Notes: generated by a model from the letters alone, not told the origin. Counted from the stretch's first letter, positions 1 to 12,152 are shown. The stretch: DNA of 64,000 nucleotides from Dysidea avara (GCF_963678975.1 NC_089274.1:6746001-6810000), one strand, 5' to 3'. A program made the numbers and translations.

Positions 1-159
1 ATAGATACCCTCAGTTTTGTGCTACATACTACACTTACTAACAAATGGGCGTGGCTGAGCGTATGTTGGTAATGCGATAAGTGGGCGTGGCTCACGAAAG
101 AGCTACGCGATAGCGTTTATAAGTTTCCGCGTCGTCAAACGAACAATTTCGTTTCTCAC

Positions 160-256
160 GTGGTCCAATCCGGGTCAGACCCGGATAAATTGTAAACCGG
201 GTCAGACCCGGATGACCCGGAGAAATGTGACCCGGATGACCCGACCCGGTTTCAAC
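160..256. repeat. GC-rich short repeat (GGGTC/GACCC units)
   Basis: Units of the type CCGGGTCAGACCCGGAT and GACCCGGAT recur several times and are partly palindromic, in an otherwise AT-rich stretch. It may be the end of a transposon that starts left of the window. No coding signal is seen in the first 300 bases. Confidence 0.6.
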
Positions 257-299
257 GCTGACACACATCCTTGACTTTGACCAAATGGTCTACCAGCAT

Positions 300-1001
300 G
301 CTGCTGACCTGAAATTTTCACACAATGTTTCTATAACATTACAAAACTACAGGTTAAAATTTGAAGTTGATGGAATATTCCTTGATCTCTCAAAGTCATA
401 AAACTGGATGTGTGTGGAAGCCTGATTTTGTCAAATTCGGTCACATATATCATTGACATTACACCTGGGTGGGGGTGCTTGGTACATTGCAATTGGGAGA
501 GGTATATAAAGTTTTGTGAGCAATATATGTAACCGTGCAAACTTAAAAAAAAGTGGTAAAAATATATCATAGCAGCTTGTCAGTCTTCAATAGGAAGCAC
601 CTGAGTGTAGTGCACCATTTTCGAATTCGACATCTAGATTTCCTTTGCAACATTAAAATTTTGTCAGAGACCAGAACTTGTACCCGTCATGCTGCATCTG
701 AGATCTATTGCAACTAGAAAACCTTTTAAAAATCTGTGGAACTGTCCCATGTTGTTGTTGCCGCCATGATGTACAAAATTAATTTAATATCCTTAAACAT
801 TAAACCCTACTGGCTTGGAAGTTGCCGTGACTAATGTACATTCAAATTAGCAAAACATCACCTATCTAGCTGATCTTTCTTATAGCAAGTCAAATATACA
901 TAATAGAGTAACATATGCATACGTATCTATGGTTACTACAATGTATTGTACAATAATGTGAACTATATCATATTACGGTGTTGTCAAACTTGTCATGACA
1001 G
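300..1001. other. No gene recognised
   Basis: AT-rich sequence with only short open frames. The last 100 bases (about 900-1001) match the sequence before the related anchor exon at 25.96 kb and end in a splice acceptor-like TGACAG, so they are read as the intron before the anchor exon at 1002. Confidence 0.4.
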
Positions 1002-1164
1002 GAAAACATCAGACATTAGTTCATCACCAGTAACCATCAGTGTTATGTCAGCTGAGTCAAATCCACTCCTCTTGGAATATATCATGGTACCATTAAATGT
1101 TATTTTCGTCACTGTGGCTGTGTTGTTGTGGCTCCGTAAGGAACTGGGTATTGCAATACTGTAA
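1002..1164 (+). CDS. Terminal exon of a membrane- or GPI-anchored protein, copy 1 (partial gene)
   Basis: A 163-nt open exon follows a TGACAG acceptor in phase 2 and ends at TAA. It encodes a Ser/Thr-rich stalk (SDISSSPVTISVMSAESNP), then LLLEYIMVPLNV and a hydrophobic run ending LLWLRKELGIAIL at the C-terminus. With almost no residues after the hydrophobic run, this is a C-terminal membrane anchor or GPI signal. Two relatives lie in the window, at 23987-24218 and 25962-26118. All share the LLEY(I/L)xVPLNV core and the 3' flank (TAACATTTTTACC is common to copies 1 and 2). No upstream exon is recognised here, so this may be a detached duplicate rather than part of a working gene. Confidence 0.6.
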
Positions 1165-3181
1165 CATTTTTACCTGTTATTGTGTGCTGTGTTTAATTGT
1201 TTTTATTTGAATTGTGTTTGTTGTTGTATACATATTAAGTAAATGAATACCAAACTCTATGTTAACCAACATGTCGGCTTTAAACATGCATAATAATATT
1301 ATAATAATGGACTCACATAATTTTTTGAACACTTTTTTTAACCACTAAGTGATTAGCCATAAAATATGAGCAGTATCATTTTGTATACCACGCGCACACT
1401 CTCTTGTATTGCATATTACAGGCTCATACATGTAGCTAATTGTAGCTAGTCTAGTTTGAGTGGTCTATTAATGGTATTATAGTAACTCTTGTGTATACTC
1501 TGTAAATAATTAGTGATGCAATGATTAATTGGTAAATAATCAGAAATCAGTTTATCAGCCAAATTTCTGCAATATTGGTATCAGTATAATTATTAGCAGA
1601 TTATTCAGCTGACTAATTTTACTGACGCTTATGCTAGTTTTCATAAAACTAAAATGGTAGTTTTACAAAATACGTGTGAAATTTTGGTAAACATAAACAT
1701 TGGATCAGCAATCGATTATATTAATCAGCAAAATCTCTTATTGGTGCATATGCGCATCACTACTATAAAATGTAGTTTTTTCACAATTATGTGCAGTGCT
1801 TGTAGTACTATCTATGGGCAAATTATTCTCAACAGTAAACTACACTGAGGCTGTATGTCAATAATGTGCAAAATGGTATTGTTTTCATTCTAAAGCACTT
1901 CTGTGTTTAAATCTGGCTATATAAAGGCAAAAAGACAAAAATTCACCATGAATGGATGATAAGCTAAATTCCCTGTATGGTATCCTCCTACTCATACACT
2001 GGTTTTTATAATGGTTAAGTTATATTAACAATGTTATACTTACACATTTTTTTTGTATAAGCAATAATAAACTTTTGTTCAACTAGTGAGCCATCTCCAC
2101 ATTACGCATGCAAAGGTAGTGGCCTCCTCTGTACCTTATCAGTGGCCTGACCAGCATCTTATATGCATGTCCACTATCATGACTCTGCTTAAAGGCCACT
2201 ACTTTTACTGCCAATGAGACCGCAAACTATTAATGACTACACAGATTGCAGTCTCCAGCCTTATATTATTATTATTATAGGAATGTCCTGACATGCACAC
2301 TATATACATGTATGGAACATGCAACTGTCCATTATCTTTAGTCTCATGTTCCAGCAAGCCAGTGGCATTCCAAGACACAGCTAGCAGAGCATTCTGGTGT
2401 ATGTTACATTGTGTGGCATTTTTACAATTAGGCCACAGTATAGCTACTTATATACACATTAGAAAAGGTGTGAATTTCTGTTCATTAATTATTTACATGT
2501 CATATAATTACAGTGAAATGTGTCATCAGATGACATAATCTAATAGATAGACATTATATTGGCCTTAAATGTAACTGAGAAGCTGAATGACTATTTTGTA
2601 CATTTCACTTTGCTGTGCATTCATTAGGAATTGGTAAATGGGTTATAGTTCATCCTTTAAAGATGGAAACTATAGTTTAGCCTGTCTCCATTCTAGAATT
2701 TCCAAATATGATATAGATGATAGTGCTCGTATATAGTGACTATTTCTCAATACAGTAGAAATGCATTGATAATCATAACAAGTCATTGTTCTGTGGGTAT
2801 TATTATAGACTAGCCCTTTGTGGTCTAGGAGCAAGACTAAACAGGCAATAACAGAAACACATCACAGTAAACCAGCTTAGACTACGAAGTCATGCAGGTA
2901 TAATTTGTACAACAGTTTTGACTCACTGTTCTTGACAGCTATGTAGGCTCTTTGCAAACAAATCCTATAACTGCATGTAGTCTATGTATAACCAGGTGTA
3001 AGGCTCACAATATGCATTGATCAAACAATGGGTTTGTTGCACACAACACAATGCTTTTATAGTATAGATGCATTGTGTTTCATGTATATGTTGTATCTTT
3101 GTAGCATTAAAAATATGAACATAGCAGAAAGCTCATATAATGTCAAACTCATGAATAGTGATATAAAAATAATACAGATGA
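1165..3181. other. Duplicated non-coding DNA
   Basis: No gene is recognised. From about 2.85 kb the sequence is paralogous to about 29.1-29.46 kb (shared GTTTTGACTCAC(T/C)GTTCTTGACAGCT and AACCAGGTGTA(A/G)GGCTCAC). It forms the part of the large duplication between the anchor exon and the KAT2 bromodomain relic. Confidence 0.5.
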
Positions 3182-4672
3182 TCAGGTCATGTCTACTATT
3201 GCTCCAACTTCTTTCATCTTGTTGATGAAGAACCTCTCTACAGCGTTGGCATACTTGTAATAGTCTGATGATTTTTCATTGTACATACGACAATCTCCGA
3301 GTAATATCCTGATTTGAGTCTCTCTGAAACAGTGTGTAAATCTGTGTAGTAAAACAATTGTATATATCACAAAGGCATTAACACAATACCTGCAGCGTCT
3401 TATTACATTAGTAAACTTACACTTGTATAATTGTTACTAAACAATAATATTATAAAGTTCATTATACTTGTGTACATATACAGATACATACATTTATGTT
3501 TTGCAAAGCAGGGGAAACCAAGGAAATACCCCATAAGCTCATATATATAATAATAACTACGTAATTATTATAAGCATATAAGTCTATAGCCTTATACCTG
3601 GTAGAAAATATGCATATATGTACAAGTGGTATTATGTTTACAGCCACTTTAATTTTAACCACTGGTCCATAAAAGTATTGTTTTGAAGCAGTTAACCAAA
3701 TTTGCACAGAGTAACCAAATAAGAAAAGTGTATAGAAGTATCACACCTTATATGACAACTTACCTATGGGATGTCAGATAATCTTGTAATAATCTGGATG
3801 CTCGTCTTCTTTAACTGACTCCTTGAATGGCCACATGTTACAATGACCCTGTAAACATTTTATTGTATGTGGTGTCAGTTAAATTAAGCAAATCTCATGT
3901 AGTATGTAATGTACACATATGTTGGACTTGTACTGTGTTAGCCATTGATTAAATATATGTAGCCAGAAAAGTCTGGTGTATATTGGTATCTTTCTACATG
4001 TACGTATTACATACAAATATTTATGACAAACATAATTGTGTTGGTGAGATGTACACTGGTAAACAAAGGATGTCCATCCAGGATAGATAAACCTGGTTGA
4101 CAATGCTGAAGGTAACAATATTACCATGGATAGGTTGTTTTCGTCTTTTTAAAGGCATGACTTCATAATTAATTGTTTGAACTCTTGTTGCACAAAATAT
4201 AGTTTTTTTCCAAATACGCAGCCTTGATACCAAAAAGTGTGTGCATTGGAAAGCATTTCTCTTTGTTAACTGTAACGCTGCACTCGCTGCTATACTTACA
4301 AGCATTAAAATAAGAGAGCTGGTAGACATACCTTGACTTGTTTGAGAACATTTGATCCTCAACACAACAGACAGTTTTTCTGGATCCTTGTCCAACTCAT
4401 TGTGTTTGCTGTGGGAGAAAAATCAGTGACAAGTAACAGGATGAGAAGAACAAGATCACCAACAGTTTTGTATTCATCCCATCTGCATGAGTATAAAACT
4501 GTCAGTGATAGTGCAGCATTATACTTTCTTAATTCAAAGCCACCTGCGTCATGTGTGTGTGTTGTGATGTGTAGTATGGTGTGCATGTGGAGGATAGAGG
4601 CCAACATACAGCCTCTCTCTCTCTCTCACACACACACACACCCACCCACGCACTATACACATAATGTACACG

Positions 4673-4768
<96 letters not shown>

Positions 4769-5411
4769 ACACACACACACACACACAGAGACACACACAC
4801 ACACACATGACAGTGGCTCTCCAAGTATACAATCCTCAAATTTTAGTGAGGGAAATTGATGTTCTATGCCTACCACAAATGGCATCTGGTTACCTGCATA
4901 AAGTCATGGATGAGCAACAGGCCCACGAGAAAAGGAAAGACAAAGATCAATGATTTATAACTACTTATACCAATACAGTCACCCAGTTGATTATAGTAAC
5001 CAGTTACAGATGAATGCTTTAGTCACAGAGTGTGCATTGTTTCTCAAGAAACTCATAATACCATAAAGTCTAATAGACACTAAACGTCTTGACCACTACC
5101 CACGTTCTTAACAAGAAATATGTGCTGGAAAACACAATCACCATACAGTATTCCTAAGAACACAAATACCACACACAGTAATATATATTTGTTCAGTAGT
5201 GTGACATTTACTGTTTCTTATACAAACACAACACCATACAGATCATTGTGTCATGTTTATAAACACTAATATCAAGTTGGCAGGCACAGTTTGTTGTAAA
5301 TAAGATTAGCTTATCTGCCAATATTACAACTACAGGAATGGCAACATGCTGTCTTATCACCTTTTTTTTTTTTGGTTCTTGATGATTATTGAGAACTGAG
5401 TATACAGCACT
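3182..5411 (-). pseudogene. KAT2: KAT2 (GCN5/PCAF) C-terminal block, copy 1: end of HAT domain and bromodomain
   Basis: Four minus-strand exon relics in gene order. (1) 5411 to about 5345: opens after CTCCAG, retains SIIIK from the SVIIKKQKE segment, then degenerates into an A-run. (2) 4408-4332: after CTCCCACAG, reads DKDPEKLSVVLR (family: RDPDQLYSTLK), then a 4-nt insertion ATCA shifts the frame. (3) 3848-3764: MWPFKESVKEDEHPDYYKII, then a TGA at the family's Arg/Lys position, then HPI and a GTAAGT donor; this is the bromodomain ZA-loop start. (4) 3323-3182: begins RLKSGYYS, is frameshifted by an internal deletion, and ends DCRMYNEKSSDYYKYANAVE and FFINKMKE, with the acetyl-lysine-binding Asn (YN) still present. 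KAT2 acetylates histone H3 and binds acetyl-lysine through this bromodomain; this copy could do neither. Paralogue: 29465-32150. Confidence 0.9.
4675..4806. repeat. (CA)n microsatellite
   Basis: Over 120 bases of nearly pure CA with a few CAGA interruptions. It lies inside copy 1 of the KAT2 C-terminal block and is much reduced in copy 2 (near 31.0 kb), so it expanded after the duplication. Confidence 0.95.
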
Positions 5412-5439
5412 CTGGAGTTTAGTTCACACTGTAGTTATA

Positions 5440-5527
5440 CCATGGCTGCGAGGGATTTTGCTGATATATACACCCAAAGCCCGAGGGCTGCGGGTGTATA
5501 TGTCAGCAAAATCCCAAGCAGCCATGG
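5440..5527. mobile_element. 88-bp foldback MITE flanked by TA
   Basis: Almost the whole element is a hairpin: CCATGGCTGCGAGGGATTTT pairs with AAAATCCCAAGCAGCCATGG, and the arms continue through TGCTGATATATACACCC. TA lies at both borders. The paralogous site near 32.17 kb lacks it, so it inserted after the segmental duplication. Confidence 0.85.
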
Positions 5528-5640
5528 TACAAGTGATATATATCACTTGGGGCGCACTCACCTAATAGGTGAAAGAACTAACAAGAACTCATCCCATTTG
5601 TTTTATACAGTAGCATCTGAAGATCGATTGTGGTTTCAAT

Positions 5641-6105
5641 AGCGTGGGCTAATAGCCATCAAAACGTTTTCCATACGTTAAAACGTCGTTAATACGTTAC
5701 TATGCTTCAACACACAATGTTAGAAAACTTGCGATTGTGGGATGGAGTTTATATTGTAAGTTACTAACCTATTTCAACGTAGCAGTAGTAGCTTTGCTGT
5801 TCCGTGGTCTGTTCAAAGGCTGGGTAGAAATACGCATCCACAATCGCCCAAACAATTATTTTGTGCCTTCATTATCCTTTAGTAACAACCAACTACTCTA
5901 TCTTAGCCTATGTACTAAGCTTAGCAACCTCTACAAAAACAAGTCCTACAATACAAAGCTCTATGTTGCTCAACATAACGAGTCAAAGCGCATCGATTCT
6001 TTGAACTGGCTGGGTAACAAAGTCATTGGCAAACCGCTTTCCCATGATATTTCCCAGGCAATATGCGAGTTAAACACCGAGCGGCGCCTTTGAACGCCCA
6101 CGCTA
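5641..6105. mobile_element. Probable short transposon with a 118-codon open frame
   Basis: Ends carry a short inverted repeat (TAGCGTGGGC at left, GCCCACGCTA at right), with a second inverted pair inside (GATTGTGGG / CCACAATCGCCC). A plus-strand frame of 118 codons (5737-6093) fills most of it; the product is not recognised and has no clear domain. Target duplication is not clear. Confidence 0.4.
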
Positions 6106-6303
6106 AAGTGGTATATAGCATAATGGAGAGACAGTTAAATCATTTTAATTATAGCATTCATACATGTTACCACAATTAAACACACAATCAACATACTATC
6201 ACACCATTGCACACCCAAGTATAGCTAAGAATTATGAAAGTGTTGATCATTATGAAACAAGTGTAGGAAAAACATGTATGATCCCTATTTGAGTAGTGAT
6301 CAG

Positions 6304-6446
6304 AGAAATAAAATGCAAGGACACACAAGAGAGGTCATCAGCTATACTAGTGGAAATTTCATTCCTACTTCAGTATACGACTGAAATAGGAATGAAATGT
6401 CCCTTCTAGTTGCAGGTGTAGATGACCTCCTTTGCATTTTATTTCT
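6304..6446. mobile_element. Foldback MITE
   Basis: AGAAATAAAATGCAAGGA near the left end pairs with the reverse of TCCTTTGCATTTTATTTCT at the right. The inner arms GGTCATC...ATTTCATTCCTACTTCAGT pair with ACTGAAATAGGAATGAAAT...GATGACC. CTACTAGTGGA and the GATCCCT flanks resemble the element at 27085. Confidence 0.75.
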
Positions 6447-6518
6447 ACGATCCCTACTTAAATACAAAATTTCTGATTTTCTTTACACTTAATTTTTGAC
6501 TTTTTGTACCATAATTAA

Positions 6519-7972
6519 GGGTGCTCACGGCTATTTGAAGCCATACAACATGCATTTTTTTGTACTGTTTCTTGTACTCACACAATGTATAAAATGAATC
6601 TATAAGCTACTTACATTGGAAGTTCTTCCCTTTCTCTTCAACACAAACCAAACAGAATTCTGCTAGTCTATACCATTTTATAACTACGCGAGATTCTTTA
6701 AGAAGCGCTTTAAATCAAAACTAGTCCTTCTTTTTTTACAGCGGCACACTAGAAACCATACTGAACAAATTTCAGCTTATAACTCACAACTCTGTTTAGT
6801 ATTAATACATAGCTTACGTAGAACTCAAGTTAGCATTAAAAGTGTGTTCTACCATTCAAAACCTTGTGTTCACATCGTCGTAACTCGTGAAGCCATACGA
6901 CTACACACAAAATCTAAACATAGACCTCTAGAGAATTTATCAGCGAATCTACCTACAAAATTTGAAGCCTTGTCGAATATCACTCAAAAACTGGTTATAT
7001 TTTTAGTAAACATGTGTAAAGATAACATACGCCCAACATTATTGATTTAATAACCACACAAATTCTTATTAACTGCAATCACTAACTTTTCAAAATAACA
7101 TGTCATTAAGGGTGCTAGCGGTTTTTGAAGCCATTCAAGGGACAACCCACATAACCACATACGGCTGTTACATCATAATTGGCAATATTAGTGTTAGGCA
7201 GCCGTGTTTTGTGCCAAAGGAATTGGCCAAGAAACAGCCTGTTTCGTTTGAAAACCATAACAAAAATGATCGTCTGGGTGTCCAAGAGTGACAATAGAGT
7301 GAATTAGCCTGAAAGTTAGTGCTAGTTTTGAAGATATGTGCAAACACAAGTCGAGACACAAGCTGATTTGTAGCCAACACACTTTCTTCCTGCCTTTAAG
7401 TTATATTTGTATTGTACACCTGTTCTTAGGTAGTGATGATGTTCCAGCTGGATTTATCACACATAACAAGACAGCTTCCTTTTTGCCTGTATCAAAGGTA
7501 AAAAACAGCATTTGTGTGGCTTCAAAAAGGCGCTAGCACCCTTAACACTGTTCTAAACACTAAGAAGGTCTTATTCCTCTTCTTCACACACAGAAACAGC
7601 TTCCTGCTATGCCTGGAGTTTCCAGGTTGCCTTTGGATAAGTTGTGCTAGGCAAGCCAACATCAGCAGCTTGTAACACCTTGTGATTCCAGCTGGTAACA
7701 TATCCACCTTGTGATTCCAGCTGGTAACATAGTCCCCTACAATTACAATACAAACTAACAGCATATGCTATCACTTGAGAAAACAAGCCACAAATGCATG
7801 TTGGCTACAAGCAAAATAACACTTACTTTTAGACTAATTCATGCTAGTATAACTCTTGAACCATCAGACAATCCTTTGCTAACACTTCAGTGACGATTTA
7901 CTGCAAGTATGCAATAGCCGCATGTGGTTACTAGGCTAGTGCTTAAATGGCTTCAAATATCAGCGAGCACCC
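6519..7972. mobile_element. TTAA-flanked inverted-repeat element, outer copy
   Basis: TTAA at 6515-6518 and 7973-7976 flanks inverted ends GGGTGCTCACGGCTATTTGA and TCAAATATCAGCGAGCACCC. A TTAA target site is typical of piggyBac-type transposition. Only short open frames lie inside, so it is non-autonomous. A second member is inserted within it at 7110-7541. Confidence 0.75.
7110..7541. mobile_element. TTAA-flanked element nested in the previous one
   Basis: TTAA at 7106-7109 and 7542-7545 borders inverted ends GGGTGCTAGCGGTTTTTGAA and TTCAAAAAGGCGCTAGCACC, related to the ends of the enclosing element. No transposase is visible. Confidence 0.75.
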
Positions 7973-7976
7973 TTAA

Positions 7977-9215
7977 TTTATGACTGGCAAACCAATGCAT
8001 GCCGCATCAGCGTGCCCTTACTATCAATTAATGGAAAGTGTTGTTGCCATTTTACTTTGTTCCACCACATTACAAATGAAGAACAGTATAAGAAGTGCCT
8101 ATACAATCAATTCAGCCACTACGTAAATTGTGCAATCAAACAAGTACAATTACTCAAATGCAAATGGCTGCCATTCCACTGTGTATTCAGGTATGTTCTA
8201 CCTGGTTGAAGCAAGTAAGGCTCGCCAATAATAGTTTCACAGAAATATGTTTTTGGCAAATTTTTGGTCTGAAAAGCATGATCCCTACTATATAGTACTA
8301 TTGTACTGTATATGATAATGTGCAGTGTGCATTTTTGTAGATGTACATACGATTTAAGCATACAGAGAAAGAGACTGTGTGTATTTTCATGCACACACTA
8401 TCATTTAAAAGGTTACATGAAACACCCATAATATATATTTTTTCATAAATCTACCTTCCGTATTTTGTTATATACTTGTGTCCACAAGTGACATTCACAT
8501 GATTACATAATTCCTTAAACCCTCATAACCCAGAAAATTGGATTGGAAATAATAAAACACACCAAACACAAAAGTTTTACAATTTTACATGTCTGGTTTC
8601 AAACAGGCATATCTCACGAAGTATTCTTAGAAATACAGATTTTATTAATCATCACAATACTTATATCAGCTGAATCATGACAATCAAAATAGTGCCTAGA
8701 AAATTTTGATAGGACAAAGTACAGCTGAGCTATGCATTGTTATGTAAGCAAGAAAGACAGAGAGATGGTTCTTTTATAGCCTCAAGGTACAACATGAATT
8801 CTGGTTCACTGAATGTGACAAAGGATGGGAACAATTAAGCCGAATTTTTACAATGAGTTATTTTACAGTGAGTAAACGGTGCTGTAGTAGGCCTAGGACT
8901 ATAAGGGTTTGTTTAAGTGGCATGCATAACAAGTTAACTGAATAATGCACTTTTAGTATTTTAAAACGGCTGCAGGCTTAAGGGTTTTAAAAGTAATATG
9001 TTATTATCATAGGAAGATATTGTATTAGTACTACGTAAGCAGAGGTCAAAGTTGTGGTGAACAAAATTAGCCACCCATGTGGTTGTGGCGACAACCACAG
9101 TCACGTCTCAAAGCATGTGCCTACATCACCATGACATGTGGATTGTGTCATAAGGGGAAACACCAAGACTACCAAGAATCAATTACTAATCAAACGGCAT
9201 AGGATACCTCAACTA
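7977..9215. repeat. Repeat-rich, no gene
   Basis: The 8.2-8.35 kb part (GAAAAGCATGATCCCTACTA...) recurs near 61.6 kb, and 8.8-9.2 kb recurs at 62.05-62.65 kb (GTTTGTTTAAG, TTAAGTTAACTGAATA, GTGGTTGTGG(C/T)GACAACCACAGTCACGTCT). Only short unsupported open frames are present. Confidence 0.5.
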
Positions 9216-9223
9216 GTGACTAC

Positions 9224-9666
9224 TAGGGCTGAGCAATACTGCCATTTTAGTATCATGATCGATACTAAAGCCACTATTCACAATACTGAATAGTTCACGA
9301 TACTTACAAATAAGTCAATCATAGCTGGTGCCACATAGTGCATTGCTCAGCATTCCTGCAGGAAGTCCTTATATGTGATAGCAAACTAGCCACTATCATC
9401 CTTGTTTACAGTAACAGTTATTGTAACAGTTATTGTAACACATGCTTTGAGGTTGTTATGGTGTTCACACCTCTCTGCAGAGGAAACCAGATGGGTGGAC
9501 TTTATCATTTACAAGGATTCTTAGCCAAGTACTGCATAACAAATGGATTTTTAATGACAGTAATGTACAGGCATAGTATCACGATAGTTAATAACAAAAT
9601 ATCGCGATATCAATACTTTCAAAATATCACGATATATCGCTAAAACGATAGTATCGCTCAGCCCTA
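9224..9666. mobile_element. hAT-type MITE with 8-bp target duplication
   Basis: Inverted ends TAGGGCTGAGCAATACT and GATAGTATCGCTCAGCCCTA enclose 443 bp, flanked by GTGACTAC at 9216-9223 and 9667-9674. An 8-bp duplication is the hAT signature. The interior is rich in CGATA/TATCG units and has no transposase. Unoccupied relatives of the site are seen near 53.23 kb (CTAGTGACTACCTGGGCTCTGATATC) and 62.66 kb. Confidence 0.9.
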
Positions 9667-9674
9667 GTGACTAC

Positions 9675-10830
9675 CTCTGATATCACATCATTATGTGTGA
9701 CCAGATCTGCCCAATATGTTAGCACATTTTTCAAATTCCATTTTATTACATTTTCTTTATCTAGATACCCAAAGGAATGGTCAACCAAAGTTTCAGCTCT
9801 AGAAGCCTTGAACCTTTGAAGATGCAGCGCTACAAATTGGAAACAGCAGAAAAATCGATTCATGAGATAACTACAGCATGCAGTATTAGTCCATTGGAAA
9901 AGGGAAAAATCCATTGCATATTCGTTCTAAAACATGAAGATTATAAAACACTTTACAAGTCATTCACAACATGTGACCAGCTAAGCAAAAACCATAATTC
10001 TGTTTCTGAGATAAATGCCATTAAAATACATTGGGTAAACAACAAGTACTACATACAGTGTACAGTAAATAGTTTAATATGTGTTTTAATCGCTTCAGTA
10101 AATAGTGAAAACATGAATTTAAAGATCTAATATACCAATGGATTTGCCTCTTCATAGATAGTAATATATCTTTGTTTTGTTTCTGTACCATGAATTAGAG
10201 ACATCAGTTACATGTTTTTGTTTATGTTGTGGTAAAATGTATTTTATTGTCACAGTTTCTAAGCTTGAACAACCGTCTTGTTTAATAGCATCGGTATATT
10301 TAGGCCAAAAACTGTACCTTGATGGATGTCCCAGTTCATGGTGAATATATAGAATGACACAAAATCTGTAGTTCATTGCACTAGAGACTTATGATCGCCT
10401 GTAATTATTGTTCTGTATAGGCACCGTACAAATCGATTGTTCTGCTCTTCTATCGCTATAAATCATCTGAAAGCTCTTACCAGATAAAGCTGAAACTTTT
10501 AACAGCTTATTGGTTTTTCATTAAAAAGTTAGTTCAAGGAAAATGCAAACAAGTCAGTTTTCGCACAGTGGGCCACATGCACAGTATATGTGATTATGTG
10601 GTCACCCACCCAAAGTCAATTAAATAATTACACTGAAAAAGGCCCAATAGTCAGTCACCCAATATTTTTTCCGCTAAATTGAGTACAAAAATAAATGACA
10701 GAAATGTCAGGTGAATTCATTTAGGTGGAAAATGTCAAAATGATATACTGTTTCACTTCTAATCACATACTGTACAATTTTAGCATTCACTAAACACATA
10801 GTCCCTAATGGGCTAAAAATAGCACATTAC
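9675..10830. repeat. Dispersed repeat shared with 28.1-28.8 and 63.2-63.85 kb
   Basis: TGTGACCAGATCTG near 9699 and TTTTCGCACAGTGGGCCACAT near 10559 match the ends of the element at 28136-28778. The body (GCAATGGATTTGCCTCTTC, ACAAATCGATTGTT, CACCCAATATT) is repeated at 63.2-63.85 kb. Open frames of up to 117 codons inside have no recognised product. Confidence 0.6.
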
Positions 10831-11490
10831 TGTGAGACAAAGTTGCATCATTGTTGTGCATCTGAATACAAGACATTGTTCTGCATGGTATTCAATTTAC
10901 CGTTTGCATCCTCATGGAATAATTTTGCAACCTCATTTCCTTTAAAAACCAAAAGTAAACAATTTCTTCCTGGGTGGTATACCCTTGAGCTGACAACACA
11001 CTTATGTAACCAAGTTTTTTTTTTTTTGAAAATTTATACAAACAGTTAATAATTTTTTTGTCACAAATTACAAAATTAAAATTGTGAAATAACAGCACCA
11101 GCCACAGTAATAGAAAGATACAAAAAGCATGTGCATTATTAAAAATCTGTTAAACAAGCTTCAACTCATATCTTTATACTCATAAGTGCCTATAACTGTA
11201 CAAAATGATCATTCTGCTGTTGCTGCTTTGCAGTGCTGTATCAAAATTTAAAGCACTCGTGTGGGTGAAAATCAAGCAAATAAGAGTACTATTATTTCCA
11301 TACAGCACTGAAAGGAAAATACAGCACTGTTGATCACGTGTGTAATATCTTAAATTGCCAGAAGTAGCCAAAACGATGCTATCTGTTTGTTTTACAATCA
11401 AACTTGTATTATATAGACACTTACCAATTGCCTGGGGGCTGAAACCTGAGAACGCTCCAAACAAAGATGACCGGAAAGCACTTTAAACTA

Positions 11491-11646
11491 GTTAAAGCAC
11501 CACCACACTCGTGCAACATGAAAAAAATTGCACTTTGGTATGCTCTCGAGCTGAATATAGCACTCAGCTTCACCTCATGCTGTATTAGTCTCTCACCCAC
11601 GCCCTCATGCTATTTTTCAGTAATGCACTTGTGGTGGTGCTTTAAC
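11491..11646. mobile_element. Foldback MITE, TA-flanked
   Basis: ACTAGTTAAAGCACCACCAC and its exact reverse complement bound a roughly 156-bp element, with TA at both borders. It has the same design as the next element. Confidence 0.85.
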
Positions 11647-12002
11647 TAGTATTTGGAGTGAAAGATCAAAGTGAAAAATAGTACATTTGCCAAACACAAC
11701 AGTTTACATGATCACAGTGCTATATATGCAACCACAGTGCTATAATCGAGGTAGTTATAGGCTTATAGCACTGTACGTGGGCAGAAGATGATTGCACCCA
11801 ACCCTAAAATTGAGAAGACAAGGACAATTAAATGGAGAAGTACCACAGAGGAGGAGGAAAAAGCACTCCAGAGGGTCTTCAAGATACATCCGTATTCAGA
11901 GTGAAGTCAATTGTTTCACTGAAGTCTTGCATGGTAAGTCTCGAATAGTTTTGTGCATGTTTACTTGAGCTCCAGCTCAAAACTTGGAAGTTCTTTAAAT
12001 CA

Positions 12003-12152
12003 GTTAAAGCATTCATTGCCTTGCTCATGCTTTATATATGAAAAATATCTCAAGATTAAATATAGTACTTGGCTTCGCCTCATGCTATATTTGTCTCTCA
12101 CCCACTCTTTTTGTGCTATATTTTTCGTATAGATTTGCGACAATGCTTTAAC
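12003..12152. mobile_element. Second member of the GTTAAAGC foldback family
   Basis: AGTTAAAGCATTCATTG at left is mirrored by CAATGCTTTAACTAA at right. The core GCTTCGCCTCATGCTATATTTGTCTCTCACCCAC is close to that of the element at 11491. It is absent from the paralogous region near 32.68 kb. Confidence 0.75.

Noticed and set aside
3764..3848. TGA in the bromodomain as selenocysteine or recoding
   Set aside because: Neighbouring exons carry independent frameshifts and deletions, so a nonsense mutation in a pseudogene explains it.
4021..4395. 124-codon minus-strand frame as a gene of its own
   Set aside because: Only its first 20 codons are meaningful (KAT2 exon DKDPEKLSVVLR); the rest reads through the intron after a 4-nt insertion.
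4333..4953. 206-codon plus-strand frame
   Set aside because: Its middle is a CA microsatellite (His-Thr repeats), and its start lies on the antisense of a KAT2 relic exon.
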